NCBI RefSeq assembly: GCF_004766055.1
Contig: NZ_SPQR01000014.1
Location: 1-64,000, forward strand
From: Desulfosporosinus sp. Sb-LF
GTDB lineage: Bacteria; Bacillota; Desulfitobacteriia; Desulfitobacteriales; Desulfitobacteriaceae
Direction: 5' to 3'
Length of the DNA: 64,000 nucleotides
Numbering within the stretch: the first letter of the stretch is position 1; every line of letters starts with the position of its first letter. The position numbers were made by a program, and so were the translations under genes. The notes beneath the pieces are model-generated. The model saw only the letters and a list, made by a program, of their open reading frames with translations. It had not been told where the DNA came from and made no database searches. Below are positions 8,923 through 18,479 of the stretch, piece by piece.

Positions 8923-8960
8923 TAAAACTGCTGAAAGCATTAAGTTTTTGGCGGTTTTTT
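8923..8960 (+). terminator. Terminator after the MFS gene
   Basis: An imperfect stem (AAAACTGCTGAAA with TTTTTGGCGGTTTT) is followed by a T-run, about 55 bases after the MFS stop. Confidence 0.65.
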
Positions 8961-9093
8961 CTGTTACTATGGCATAATTAATTAAATTTTTGCGAGTTAA
9001 TACTAATAAATAATCAGACATGTCTCCAGTAGAAAATTAGATCCCAATTAGCAGGTGAATTAGCACTGTTTTCTAAGAAATATGTTTCCTTAG

Positions 9094-9351
9094 TCAAGGG
9101 GATACTCCTTTTCTTGTCTGAGGAAACATATTGAGCCAGTTGCAAAATTAAGTAGCGTTAAGATTAATGGTAGTAATCCCAATACATTTACAAATATCAG
9201 AAATGTATATGCAGCAACACATTTAGTAGATTCTGGAGATCCCGTTACTAATGCAGCTGCAACATTCCAGATAAATGTGGACAACACGGCAGGGATTTAC
9301 TCACCAACTGTTGAATCAACATCAGCTGGAAGTACAGTTACTATTCAGTAA
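9094..9351 (+). pseudogene. 3' fragment of a beta-rich protein gene
   Basis: The frame is open from a TAG at 9091 to a TAA at 9349 and encodes 85 residues, including 'SNPNTFTNIRNVYAATHLVD' and 'AAATFQINVDNTAGIYSPTV'. The composition (Thr, Asn, Ser, Val) suggests a secreted or surface beta-domain. There is no ATG, GTG or TTG start in frame and no ribosome site. An imperfect 14-bp foldback (9080-9093 with 9118-9131) overlaps its beginning. I do not recognise the family. Confidence 0.5.
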
Positions 9352-9418
9352 TTGTAAGATTCCACCACAAGGAATCTTCCCCGAAGTCGTACCCCCTTTA
9401 GATTCAAATAGATTATTT

Positions 9419-9451
9419 TAAAAGAGCTTTCGCTATACGGAGGGCTCTTTT
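9419..9451 (+). terminator. Terminator after the beta-rich fragment
   Basis: AAAAGAGC pairs with GCTCTTTT around a 15-base loop and ends in a short T-run, 68 bases after the fragment's stop. It supports the fragment being the 3' end of a former gene on this strand. Confidence 0.7.
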
Positions 9452-9544
9452 GTCGTCTCGCCATTATATATCGTAAGCGCATGAGAACTAGGCAATACCT
9501 ATCTGGCAATACAATACATATATTCCCCACACACCACGACACAA

Positions 9545-9712
9545 AAAAATAACAACCTACTCTACGACCCGCTTATATCAATGGCTTTAACTCAACACCG
9601 ATATAGCACTACCAAGCATTCCACGTGCCTGTTTGTGGGAACATATGGCCCATAATAGCCTACAATGAAGTAACACCAACGCGCGCTATCACGTTAAAAG
9701 TGCTATATCTTT
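9545..9712. repeat. Dispersed repeat B, divergent copy
   Basis: The run 'gatatagcac taccaagcat tccacgtgcc' at about 9600-9630 matches the parts of repeat B near 13,404 and 54,500. The closing GCTATATCTTT at 9703 is also shared. The leading hairpin of the other copies is not evident here. I see no gene in this stretch. Confidence 0.55.
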
Positions 9713-9826
9713 ATTCTGACTTATACCAACCGTAAATAATTTATTAGATCATCAAGACACAGAAAGCAATACCCACTTTCCGGTTGAGAAGATGTGTCAA
9801 TATCCGAATTGATTGGGGCATGTGAT

Positions 9827-10867
9827 TTATGAACTTTTGTTCTCTACTGAAAGAGAAGCAGCTTGTGAACGCACATAATCGGAATTCCATTGAGCATATT
9901 TATTATCCGTTCGATGATCTACCAAACTATAGTTTTCTTTTAGGAATTTTCCCATATCCATAGTAACTTTAACTGCACCCCAAATATTCACGTGCCCTGC
10001 ATTGTTCATATCTTCTTTAAAGTCAAACCCTATGTCACTCATTTTATCGCAATAATTAATAAATGGTATATTATTCTCCTTAGCAATCTCTGCTACCTTA
10101 TTAAACATCTCAATAGGCTCTTTGACCCAGCTACTTGATTCACCCGGACTGTTATAATCATAGGGGGTATTAGTAAAGATTAACTTAAAGCCATCTTTTT
10201 TAGATAGGTCAATGATTTTAACTAGATATTCCATTGTCTTAGGTGGAAGGTCTATCGTTTTTGTTGTAGAAATATTACTTGAATCATCCTTTCCATATTT
10301 TTCGATACCAGCCTCAAATCCTTTTGCATAATTCGCATTAGAACCATAATTGAAATCCTTTGCCGTTAGTTCCTTCCATCTATCGTGATATTCGAAAATT
10401 GGAAATAAGTAATCTATTCTATCTTTAAGTGGTGTACAATTTATGATGGCAACAAGTTTATTCATGGAAAAATTCATATTATCAAGAACATATCTGACAT
10501 ACCCTTCTTCCCCATATTCGTCTGTTGAACCTAAATAGTATAGATCCATAACAACAATAGGGTTTTTATGTTTTTCGAGGACCTCCTTAAGTAAATAATA
10601 AGTTACATCTATGGGTTGTCCTCCGGTTGCATAGTTAAAGCTAGTTATACCATATTGATGCCATAATACATTCGGGTCTAAACCACCGTTCATATGACTT
10701 GAACCCATCAAAACAACATCATAAGCATCACTAGGCTGATTATACAAGCCTTCAATCAGCTTATCGCGATGGACTGTTTTTAGTATAAATATAGAATTAA
10801 GAATTGCAATAATGGACATTAACAAAACAAGAAAAACGGAACCTTTTACCATTGCCTTTCTAACCAC
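9827..10867 (-). CDS. SGNH/AlgJ-DltD-like partner of the MBOAT O-acyltransferase
   Basis: One N-terminal membrane anchor (residues about 8-28) is followed by an extracytoplasmic SGNH-type domain: block I 'VVLMGSSHMNGGLDPN' with the candidate nucleophile Ser, an internal 'VVMDLYYLGS', and a late 'NAGHVNIWGAVKV' matching the D/N-x-x-H block. Such proteins finish the transfer of acetyl or other acyl groups to extracellular polysaccharide after an MBOAT protein moves the group across the membrane. I place the start at GTG 10,867 because AGGAGG lies six bases upstream; an ATG at 10,924 would overlap the MBOAT gene. The gene follows the MBOAT gene by ten bases, so the two form one transcription unit. 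Confidence 0.8.
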   Translation of the reverse strand: MVRKAMVKGSVFLVLLMSIIAILNSIFILKTVHRDKLIEGLYNQPSDAYDVVLMGSSHMNGGLDPNVLWHQYGITSFNYATGGQPIDVTYYLLKEVLEKHKNPIVVMDLYYLGSTDEYGEEGYVRYVLDNMNFSMNKLVAIINCTPLKDRIDYLFPIFEYHDRWKELTAKDFNYGSNANYAKGFEAGIEKYGKDDSSNISTTKTIDLPPKTMEYLVKIIDLSKKDGFKLIFTNTPYDYNSPGESSSWVKEPIEMFNKVAEIAKENNIPFINYCDKMSDIGFDFKEDMNNAGHVNIWGAVKVTMDMGKFLKENYSLVDHRTDNKYAQWNSDYVRSQAASLSVENKSS

Positions 10868-10877
10868 GGATAACCTC

Positions 10878-12401
10878 CTAAAATTGAAGATAGATAAACT
10901 GTTGAGGATTAAACCTCGGTCCATATATGCCGAATATCAGAATAATTACGACAGTGGTTAAATATACAGACCATCTAAACACTATATTTTGTTTGGATAA
11001 TTCACTACGCAGATTTCTGGTCCTTTGCATCATATTTACAACTAAAACCACACCTACACAAAGTATTGATATTGAAAAGTCCTTCTGGTCTAATCCCAGT
11101 TTAAAAATAGAACCATCAATAAAAATCCACGGATTAAAATAGAACATTTTCCTAATTAATGTTATAGCAATAGTAAATGTGCCAGCCTTGAAAAATATCC
11201 AAGCAAAATCAACCAGTGCAAACGTTACCATTACCTGAAACAACTTTAAACCAAATCCTTTTGTATTAATATTTAGTTTTTTTATCATAGTTTTCTTAAC
11301 AGGCTTGAGCATGTCACCGGTTATTTGATAAATACTGTGTATTGCTCCCCAAATTATAAAGTTAATTGCTGCACCATGCCATAAACCACATACGAAAAAT
11401 ACAACCAGGATATTATAATAATATCTTAACTTACTACACCTGTTACCTCCCAAAGGGATATATAAATAATCTTTAAACCATGCGCCAAGAGTAATATGCC
11501 ACCGTCTCCAAAACTCTTTAATTGATTTCGAAAAATATGGACGTTCAAAATTCTTGGGTAACCTGAATCCCAGGACTTCCCCTGCACCTATCGCTATATC
11601 TGAATAGGCTGAAAAGTCGCAATAGATTTCGAAAGCATAGAACAAGGTAGCTATGGCTATTTCAAATCCTTGATAATTACTAGGATTTTTATATACGGTA
11701 TTTACCAATTCCCCTAACCTATCAGCAATGACTGTCTTTTGAATAACTCCCCATAGCATCAAAATCAATCCATTTTTCACTCTATCATAATCGAATGAGT
11801 GCTTCTCATCAAATTGATGTAGCATATTTTTCGATTTTCCTATGGGTCCGGCAAGCAGTTGTGGAAAAAATGATACAAATAAAGCATATTTGCCTAAATT
11901 TTTCTGAGCTTTAACATCATTTCTGTAAACATCAATAGTATAACTGAGAGCTTGAAATGTATAAAAGGATATTCCTACTGGCAATATGTAATCAAATGAT
12001 GGTATATGAGTATTAATATGTAGAAACGAAAATATCTCTACTAGGGTAGTACCAAAAAAATTATAATATTTAAATAGAAATAGAATACCTAAGTTACTTA
12101 AAAGATTCAGGAAAACCCAGAATTTTTTAAGCCTTACAGATCGTTCTTCGTCATATTGTTTATGTTTAGTTTCTTTTTCTATTAACAAACCACTACTATA
12201 CGTTATTAACGTTGATGTCGCAATAAAAATACAATATATAGGATTCCAGCTCATATAAAAATAATAGCTTGTGACTAGAAGCCAAATCCATCGGATTTTA
12301 TGAGAAATTGCAAAATAAACAATAGCCACAAAAAAGAAAAATATTAAAAATTGTATTGAAGTGAATAACAAACCTAAATACCCCCATTTAAAACCCTTCA
12401 C
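10878..12401 (-). CDS. MBOAT-family O-acyltransferase (AlgI-like)
   Basis: This 507-residue polytopic protein has the signature blocks of AlgI/DltB-type acyltransferases: 'LPVGISFYTFQALSYTIDVY' near residue 140-160, 'RRWHITLGAWFKDYLYIPLG' near 295-314, and the catalytic-histidine motif 'CGLWHGAAINFIIWGA' near 341-356. It would take an acyl group from a cytoplasmic donor and pass it across the membrane for esterification of an exported polysaccharide. The downstream SGNH protein completes the usual pair. No glycosyltransferases are adjacent, so the polymer is unknown. The next 470 bases upstream (12,402-12,878) are AT-rich and hold no gene I can support. Confidence 0.93.
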   Translation of the reverse strand: MKGFKWGYLGLLFTSIQFLIFFFFVAIVYFAISHKIRWIWLLVTSYYFYMSWNPIYCIFIATSTLITYSSGLLIEKETKHKQYDEERSVRLKKFWVFLNLLSNLGILFLFKYYNFFGTTLVEIFSFLHINTHIPSFDYILPVGISFYTFQALSYTIDVYRNDVKAQKNLGKYALFVSFFPQLLAGPIGKSKNMLHQFDEKHSFDYDRVKNGLILMLWGVIQKTVIADRLGELVNTVYKNPSNYQGFEIAIATLFYAFEIYCDFSAYSDIAIGAGEVLGFRLPKNFERPYFSKSIKEFWRRWHITLGAWFKDYLYIPLGGNRCSKLRYYYNILVVFFVCGLWHGAAINFIIWGAIHSIYQITGDMLKPVKKTMIKKLNINTKGFGLKLFQVMVTFALVDFAWIFFKAGTFTIAITLIRKMFYFNPWIFIDGSIFKLGLDQKDFSISILCVGVVLVVNMMQRTRNLRSELSKQNIVFRWSVYLTTVVIILIFGIYGPRFNPQQFIYLQF

Positions 12402-12878
12402 ACATTAAATTTTATTAGTCTATCCGTCTATGAGGGCTAATAAACTCTGTAAGCTATTTATTCCATAGAATTTTCAAGACAGTTGAATCGGCATTATTTA
12501 CATTATGAAGTTATTATTATTCTTGCATAACCATTTAAAACTCATTGTTAGTTTTTTACATGTTGGTAACGTTAACATTTTACGGAACACTCTTCATGAA
12601 AAAATATTTATATACTATGTTGCTTTTACATAACTGCACAAATTCAAGTAACAGCTAAACGGACTATTTAATCAGAATGAACTAAAAGCTACCCAAAGCA
12701 ATCTTTTTCAACCCCGACCGGCATTTTGCTTTAAAGTATCTCACTCACCTCAACTCGCCCTTAACACAAACTCGAGCATCGATCGCACCTTTACTTTATT
12801 GACAACCCTACTCTTGTTCCATTCGTTATTTTTCTCCCAAAGGCAATAATCAAAGCCACAGCGCTGTCAATACGCTCG

Positions 12879-13109
12879 TCACCCATTCCTTAGACACCGC
12901 CTATCCTGATTTTTCTTGCACATCTCCCCTCGTCCACTCTTCAACTCAAAAACAAAATGCGCTGGTGTGAGACTCTCTATCTTCTCAACCAACGCATTAA
13001 ATATTTCTTCATCGAATTCTTGCAGCAACGAATCCCTTCTGTTTATTGTCTCTAGAAATTTATAAACGGGAATGCGAATCCCTAACTTAATGTACAATCT
13101 TATGTTCAT
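12879..13109 (-). pseudogene. Serine recombinase 3' relic (copy 2)
   Basis: The reverse strand encodes 'DSLLQEFDEEIFNALVEKIE' and then 'SLTPAHFVFELKSG', the characteristic C-terminal end of large serine recombinases. The catalytic, recombinase and zinc-ribbon domains are missing. It is close to the copy used as attB at 16,140/58,802 and shares the inverted repeat ACCAACGCATT (12,988-12,998) with its partner at 12,956. Confidence 0.8.
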
Positions 13110-13229
13110 CGGCTGTCATTTTCCTTCCCCCTTCAAAGTATTGGATTAGAATTTACATTAACGGGTGCTAAGTACCTTTTTCTTCCGCGAGAGCACTTTC
13201 GATCGCTTAGATTATTCCACTCTAATATT

Positions 13230-13463
13230 TCTACATTTATCGCTCACATCCTCCCTGGATAGCAAATATATTCCAATAATAAACAAAAAATCCAGACCGT
13301 TTCAAAAAAACGATCTGGACAATATATTTCCCTGTACGCCTCAAACTCAAAAAAGAATATAACCCTTCTCAAACCCGCTCATACTAAGGCTTCCACTCAA
13401 CGACAATATAGCACTATTAAGCACTCCACGTGCCCTGTCACCCCAAAAGAGCTATATCTTATA
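13230..13463. repeat. Dispersed repeat B, full copy
   Basis: About 60 bases of shared leader are followed by the hairpin TCCAGACCGTTT / AACGATCTGGA (13,291-13,319). Then comes a shared tail with 'CAAACCCGCTCATACTAAGG' and 'AAGCACTCCACGTGCCCTGT' and the pair ATATAGC / GCTATAT. The same module occurs at 54,315-54,555, and partly at 9,545 and 36,782. It lies between a recombinase relic and helD. Confidence 0.75.
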
Positions 13464-13534
13464 TAATCTTATTACCGTGATCAGAGGGAGTGAATTTGCT
13501 AATCCAAACTTTAGAAATGTTTTATAATTCATAA

Positions 13535-15769
13535 TTAGATCAATGAACTTTTATCTCCTTTATAATATATTACGAGCCGATGGAGCGCTCGTGTGCAAGC
13601 AATGTACAATAATTGTTTATCAAAATCACTCGAATAGTTTTCCTTACTAACATCGTAAACGATTACAACATCAAATTCTAAACCTTTGGCCACATAAGAA
13701 GGGATGACCAATACACCTTTTATAACTTCTCCGCCCTGTGGTTTAATTTGGGTAATTTGTACCGATGTTTTTAACCGAGAATACACTTTTTCTGCATCTT
13801 CCTGAGTTTTACATATTACAGCTATAGATTCATACCCTTGCGCTGTATACTTTGCAATTTCTTCTATGAGAGCCTTGTCCATGGACTCAAATGTTTCTTG
13901 GTAACAAACCAAGGGTTCTTCACCATGCCGTTCGATTGAATAATATTTTTTTTTGCCATCTTCACCTAGAAGTTTCCGAGTAAAGGCGTTTATTTCATAT
14001 GTTGACCTATACCCTTTATTTAAAGACAGCTTAATCGTTTTTTGTTGATTGAGTATCTCAGAAATATCATCATAGACTGAACCATCTGTTGCTTTTTCAA
14101 TCGTCTGATGAATGTCTCCCAAGACAGTATAAGACGCATTTTTGTACAAAAGTTTAAAAACCTCATATTGCAGGGGAAAATAATCCTGGGCTTCATCAAT
14201 GACCACGTGTTTGATCTCAGAAAACATATCATTCCCTTCAATCTTTAACTTAAGATAAAGAAGTGGAGCATAATCCTCATAATGCATTTGCCTACTTCGA
14301 AAATTTTGTTGAGTTGATGAAACAATTTCTTCAATATTCTTTGGCAGTTTTAGTCCTTGCGACAATTTAACCAACAACCCAGGGTTATTGAAAAGCAGTT
14401 CGTACAACTGTCCATAATCAACGATCGAAAATTTCTGAATTCGTTCCCGAAAAGCTCTAGCTTGTTTAATGGCTAATAATCGACTGAATGACTTTATTTC
14501 AAGTTCATGCTCCTTATTTTTCTCTACGATCTTTTCCAATCGATCAAGCCTCTTTTTCTGTAATGGGCGAAACTTTTCCAAGAGTCTAGATTCAATTCTT
14601 TTGAGCTGTTTTGCCATCGGAATATCCATCTCATTGTTTAGAAAACGATGCTTTAGCTCTTGCCTTGTCGCAAGAATCGTTCCATTATAATATACATCGT
14701 CGAAGACAATTATTCGATGCGCATAATACCATAATAGTCGATCTAGAATTTGTTTAAACATCCTCGAACCTTTGAAATCAATGCTTTGACGCCTTTGGTC
14801 TCCTGCAGTCTTAGTTCGAGAAATTATCAACGTTTCGAGCTGCATATCCCGCGTTTCTTCTCCAAACCTGCCTTTAAACGCATCTAATACCAGATCATCG
14901 AAAATGCTTTGCCTCACGTTTTCTTCTCCGAGCTCGGGGAGAACATTAGAAATATAGTGGCTAAACACGCTGTTCGGAGAAACTATCATGACATCGTTCG
15001 ACTGAAGCTTGGAATCAATGCCCTCATATAAGAGGAAAGCAATCCTATGCATTGCAATCGATGTTTTGCCACTACCCGCTACTCCTTGTACAATTACTAG
15101 CCCATGATCATTATCCCTAATAATTACATCTTGTTCCTTTTGAATAGTTTCTATAATATTTTTCATTTTAGCGGAAGTATTATGACTTAACACTTCCTGT
15201 AGAATGTCATCGGTAATTCTGATACTACAATCAAAAAAGGATTTAAGCTTAGAATTTCGAATTTGATATTGCCTTTTCAATGAAACATCTCCCCGACTAA
15301 TTCCGATCGGAGAGTCATACATTGCTTCACCTAGTTCATACCTATAGAATATGCTTGAAACGGGCGCACGCCAGTCATAAACGTATACTTGACCTGTGTT
15401 CCTATCCATTAAATTGTAAAGTCCAATGTATATTTTTTCATTTTCACTGAAACCCTTTTCTATAAAGTCAAACCGTCCAAAGTAAGGAGAGCTTATCATT
15501 TTCTTGAGTTTCTTAATACGCTGTGAATTTGTATTGCAATCTGAGATTTGATTATTAATCTGCGAATGATATAGATTCATGTCAACAAGACTCTCAAAAT
15601 CGCTCGAAACATGAATGGTGTTTTCATACATATCCTTTCTAGCGGCAATTAAATCACTCTTTTTCTCTGCTAAATCGTCCCCTTCCCCTTTCACCTCTTC
15701 GGTAATAAAAGCGATTGTTTTACAAAGATACTCAATTTCCTCTTGATGATCTTCATGATAAATGTCCAT
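13535..15769 (-). CDS. helD: HelD-like UvrD-superfamily helicase/RNA polymerase-recycling factor
   Basis: The 744-residue protein has the organisation of firmicute HelD: an N-terminal coiled arm (residues 1-110), Walker A 'VQGVAGSGKTSIAMHRIAFL' near residue 230, Walker B/motif II 'VVIDEAQDYFPLQYEVF' near 525, and the late motifs 'YVAKGLEFDVVIVYD' and 'LLYIACTRALHRL' of superfamily 1A. HelD binds stalled RNA polymerase and strips it from DNA using ATP. It is monocistronic; AGGAGTG precedes the ATG. The length is near the usual 750-780 residues and no motif is missing. Confidence 0.92.
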   Translation of the reverse strand: MDIYHEDHQEEIEYLCKTIAFITEEVKGEGDDLAEKKSDLIAARKDMYENTIHVSSDFESLVDMNLYHSQINNQISDCNTNSQRIKKLKKMISSPYFGRFDFIEKGFSENEKIYIGLYNLMDRNTGQVYVYDWRAPVSSIFYRYELGEAMYDSPIGISRGDVSLKRQYQIRNSKLKSFFDCSIRITDDILQEVLSHNTSAKMKNIIETIQKEQDVIIRDNDHGLVIVQGVAGSGKTSIAMHRIAFLLYEGIDSKLQSNDVMIVSPNSVFSHYISNVLPELGEENVRQSIFDDLVLDAFKGRFGEETRDMQLETLIISRTKTAGDQRRQSIDFKGSRMFKQILDRLLWYYAHRIIVFDDVYYNGTILATRQELKHRFLNNEMDIPMAKQLKRIESRLLEKFRPLQKKRLDRLEKIVEKNKEHELEIKSFSRLLAIKQARAFRERIQKFSIVDYGQLYELLFNNPGLLVKLSQGLKLPKNIEEIVSSTQQNFRSRQMHYEDYAPLLYLKLKIEGNDMFSEIKHVVIDEAQDYFPLQYEVFKLLYKNASYTVLGDIHQTIEKATDGSVYDDISEILNQQKTIKLSLNKGYRSTYEINAFTRKLLGEDGKKKYYSIERHGEEPLVCYQETFESMDKALIEEIAKYTAQGYESIAVICKTQEDAEKVYSRLKTSVQITQIKPQGGEVIKGVLVIPSYVAKGLEFDVVIVYDVSKENYSSDFDKQLLYIACTRALHRLVIYYKGDKSSLI

Positions 15770-16139
15770 TGGATCACACTCCTAAACTAAGAATCTTAAA
15801 AGCGCACTTGACATTCACATAGTCTTTATGCTACAATAAAATTGAGAAATATGGATTTTATAGTGGTTTTTTATGTCTTTTTCATTATACAACTAAACGT
15901 ATCCTAAGTATAGTAATAGTTAGTGTATCCGGTCAATCTTATTTTTACGTTTCTTTGATGAGGTTGAAATACGTTAAAAACCAGCTTCGAAATGCTCCCC
16001 CGTCATGACAGACAGATATATATTATTAAGATGCTCAGGTCTGATTTCGGTATTATATCGGAATCAGGCTTTTAGGTTTTTCTGTAAGCTCTTGTGTTAA
16101 TGAAATCAATGTATTCTTTCTTAAGCCATTTTCACTATC
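15770..16139. other. Intergenic region with an orphan promoter and hairpin
   Basis: A forward promoter-like pair, TTGACA at 15,808-15,813 and TACAAT at 15,832-15,837 (18-bp spacer), is followed by no supported gene. A stem-loop (CTGATTTCG near 16,041 with CGGAATCAG near 16,059) then ends in TTTTAGGTTTTT. The arrangement could be a short transcript or a relic. Confidence 0.35.
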
Positions 16140-16184
16140 CTACTCCACTATTTCCACTACCCTCATCCCACTTTTCAATTCAAA
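16140..16184 (-). pseudogene. 3' end of the attB recombinase gene, separated by the element
   Basis: The reverse strand reads 'ELKSGMRVVEIVE' and stops at TAG (16,140-16,142). Joined to 58,798 onward across the AA core it restores 'THFVFELKSGMRVVEIVE' in frame, matching the relic at 12,879. It is therefore the outer left piece of a recombinase gene split by insertion. Confidence 0.85.
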
Positions 16185-16210
16185 CACGAACGGCACGAAT
16201 TGCAGCAAAG
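16160..16210. other. attL: attL of the integrated element
   Basis: The outer half is recombinase-gene sequence to 16,182. The proposed AA core is 16,183-16,184, followed by CAC and the element arm GAACGGCACGAATTGCAGCA, which continues AAG to 16,210. That 23-base arm is the exact reverse complement of 58,772-58,794 at the other end. Each arm is three bases from its core, the symmetry expected of a serine-integrase attP split by integration. Confidence 0.85.
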
Positions 16211-16256
16211 ATTATGGGGCAAGCTATTTGTAGGATGAGGAAAGGGAGATACTAAA

Positions 16257-17870
16257 ATGAATAACCACAGCTTAGACCACGGATTGAGCAAGGTAATAAT
16301 GCCTAACAAAGCGGCGATTTACGTTAGATGGTCCACTGACGAACAAACGGACGGCAACACGCTCAGTATTCAGTTGGGAGCCTGCAATCATTACCTGAAA
16401 AGCCAAGGTTGGCAGGTAAATGAGAATTTGGTTTACATTGACGAAGGATGCAGTGGCGGAAACCTAGACCGGCCAGCTATGAAGAAGCTTCGTAGGGACG
16501 TCAAAAAGGGTTTAATAGATTGTGTGATCATCTGGAAGATAGACCGTCTTTCTCGAAGCATTGTTGATACGGTTGATCTAGTTCTAAACGAGTGGAAATA
16601 TTATTGCTACGTCAAGAGTGTTAACGAACCATTCGACACATCCACACCAATGGGAATGATGGTGCTTACCTTACTCGCGAGTTTTGCGCAAATGGAGCGG
16701 GAGAGTATCTTCCTTCGGACATTCAGCGGTAGGGTTAAATCTATTGAAGAAAGGGGCAAAAGTCCCGGAATCAGAATGCCTTACGGATACAAAAAAGGTG
16801 ATGAACGGGGAACGTTCAAAATCATAGAAAATGAAGCAGAAATCGTCAGAAGGATATTCAAGGAATACATTGATGGCGACGGAATATATGCAATTACTTA
16901 CAGGTTAAATGAAGAAGGCATACCATCAAGGACAGGTAAATCCTGGAGCAAAGATACTCTGAGTAAAATGATTGCCAATCCCATTTACACTGGGAAACTG
17001 ATTTGGGGTAAGATGCAAAATAACCCAAAACGGAAAATGGAAGGTGAGAAACGCAGGCTTCATCGGGATAATCCAATCATCCGGCAATTATCAGAAGATG
17101 TCTTGAAACCGATTATTTCGAAGGAGGATTTTGAGAAAGCTTGCGAAATACGCAAATCAAGAAATGTCTTTGAACATAAGAAAACGTCAGGTAGAATTTT
17201 TGACAGCCCAAATTTACTCGCAGGGTTGTTGCGCTGTAAAAAGTGTGGGAGCTCTATGTATGTATATAAAAGAACAAATTCCGTCTACACTTACTATGCT
17301 TGCAGAGGCCACCGCGAGAAAGGGGTATCCTTCTGTGATTCCGGATACATACGGGAAGAAGATGTCAATCAGCTGGTGGTCGCTGAAGTCAAGAAAACAT
17401 TTTTAACCGGTGAAACTAATCTATTGGAGATTATTTCAGAGAGGTATGATACCACCCTCCGTGGATTGCAATTAGCACAAACCTCCCTAGAAGCTAAACT
17501 TAAACAACTTGATGCAGAATATGCCAAAGTCTTTAAGGACTATCGAAAGGTTGATGGTGGCATCAGCGCAGAAGATTTCAATGTTATAAAGGCGGATATT
17601 ACGCAGGAACGAAACGAGGTTAACCGTAAGTTGGAAAGTTGTAAAGAGGAGTATGAGGCTCAAACTTCAAAAGGGATTGACGCGTCCGAGATTATTGCAT
17701 TTTCACAATCCTTGACGATCTGGGACGAATTAACCTTCTCTGAACAAAAGAGATTACTATATAAATGGATCGACAGAATTGAGCTCAACAAAAATAAAGG
17801 CAGGTTCGAAAAGTTCCAAATTAAGATCCGTTTCCAATCAATGTTAGAAGATACAGAGGAAGCCATTTAG
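16257..17870 (+). CDS. Large serine recombinase (element integrase)
   Basis: The 537-residue protein has an N-terminal resolvase domain with the nucleophile S26 in 'YVRWSTDEQ', the helix 'IDRLSRSIVD', and 'LASFAQMERESIFLRTFSG'. It is followed by a Recombinase domain (about 190-300, 'GIYAITYRLNEEGIPSRTGK'), a zinc ribbon with 'CKKCGSSMYVY' and a second CxxG...C cluster (about 325-365), and a C-terminal coiled coil (about 390-460). It would join attP and attB through a phosphoserine intermediate, and with a directionality factor reverse the reaction. It lies directly inside attL, the usual place for an integrase gene. Start ATG follows AAAGGGAG, and a terminator follows the stop. Confidence 0.97.
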   Translation: MNNHSLDHGLSKVIMPNKAAIYVRWSTDEQTDGNTLSIQLGACNHYLKSQGWQVNENLVYIDEGCSGGNLDRPAMKKLRRDVKKGLIDCVIIWKIDRLSRSIVDTVDLVLNEWKYYCYVKSVNEPFDTSTPMGMMVLTLLASFAQMERESIFLRTFSGRVKSIEERGKSPGIRMPYGYKKGDERGTFKIIENEAEIVRRIFKEYIDGDGIYAITYRLNEEGIPSRTGKSWSKDTLSKMIANPIYTGKLIWGKMQNNPKRKMEGEKRRLHRDNPIIRQLSEDVLKPIISKEDFEKACEIRKSRNVFEHKKTSGRIFDSPNLLAGLLRCKKCGSSMYVYKRTNSVYTYYACRGHREKGVSFCDSGYIREEDVNQLVVAEVKKTFLTGETNLLEIISERYDTTLRGLQLAQTSLEAKLKQLDAEYAKVFKDYRKVDGGISAEDFNVIKADITQERNEVNRKLESCKEEYEAQTSKGIDASEIIAFSQSLTIWDELTFSEQKRLLYKWIDRIELNKNKGRFEKFQIKIRFQSMLEDTEEAI

Positions 17871-17873
17871 ATT

Positions 17874-17909
17874 GAAGCCGTGGGATTTTCTCACGGCTTC
17901 TCTTTTTTT
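17874..17909 (+). terminator. Terminator after the integrase gene
   Basis: GAAGCCGTG (17,874-17,882) pairs with CACGGCTTC (17,892-17,900), followed by TC and seven T. It is a classic intrinsic terminator, three bases after the integrase stop. Confidence 0.92.
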
Positions 17910-18055
17910 CTCAAATAGGCATGGGTCAAAAATTCATCGAGTAGTCGATAACCTTCTATAACTGCTTCTGGGTTGTAAATAAATTGCACCTCGACTTTGT
18001 TATCATCGTCGTATTGCCGTTTCGTAATAACGCCTCCAATCTAGAGAACGAGTTG
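17891..18055 (-). pseudogene. Short coding-like relic opposite the integrase end
   Basis: The reverse strand reads 'KRQYDDDNKVEVQFIYNPEA' and 'VIEGYRLLDEFLTHAYLRKK' before a stop at 17,891. The amino-acid pattern looks like real coding, but upstream there is a TAG and no ATG; GGAGG occurs just before a GTT-ATT-ACG stretch. I cannot name it; it is a small decayed gene or one with an unusual start. Confidence 0.4.
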
Positions 18056-18479
18056 ACCAGATTTCACGGAATAAACCTGGCCAGCGAAGAATAAGAAGAA
18101 GCAGCCACCCAGGTGCTTTGACCTTTCGTAGCTGCTTCTGATTTAAAATTCATTCTCACCTGTCAGTTTTTAAAAACTTTCCTTCTATTATAAATACATT
18201 CAGACCTTGATCGCTGTTTGCACTTTTCAAGCACGAGTGCAGACGTTGGTTTAAGCTATGTTTATTGCATGAACACCCACTTGCCCCAGAGTTAGCTACA
18301 AACGCAACACAAGCCAACGTCGCACGACACGGCTCTACTCATGTGTAAGCAGCAAAAAGGAACCCCCTTCGGAGTCCATCTTTCGGGCCTGCTACGTTCC
18401 TCTTGATCCAAGGTTAAGTAGTTAACGGAGGCAGGACGCGTTATAGCGAACCAGGCATAACCATAACATGTACTTACCT
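18056..18479. other. Intergenic region with inverted repeats
   Basis: AGAAGCAGC near 18,093 pairs with GCTGCTTCT near 18,131 across a loop of about 30 bases. A run 'AAAAAGGAACCCCCTTCGGA' near 18,354 recurs in altered form near 19,880 and 26,419, where it forms hairpins. No gene is supported here. Confidence 0.4.
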
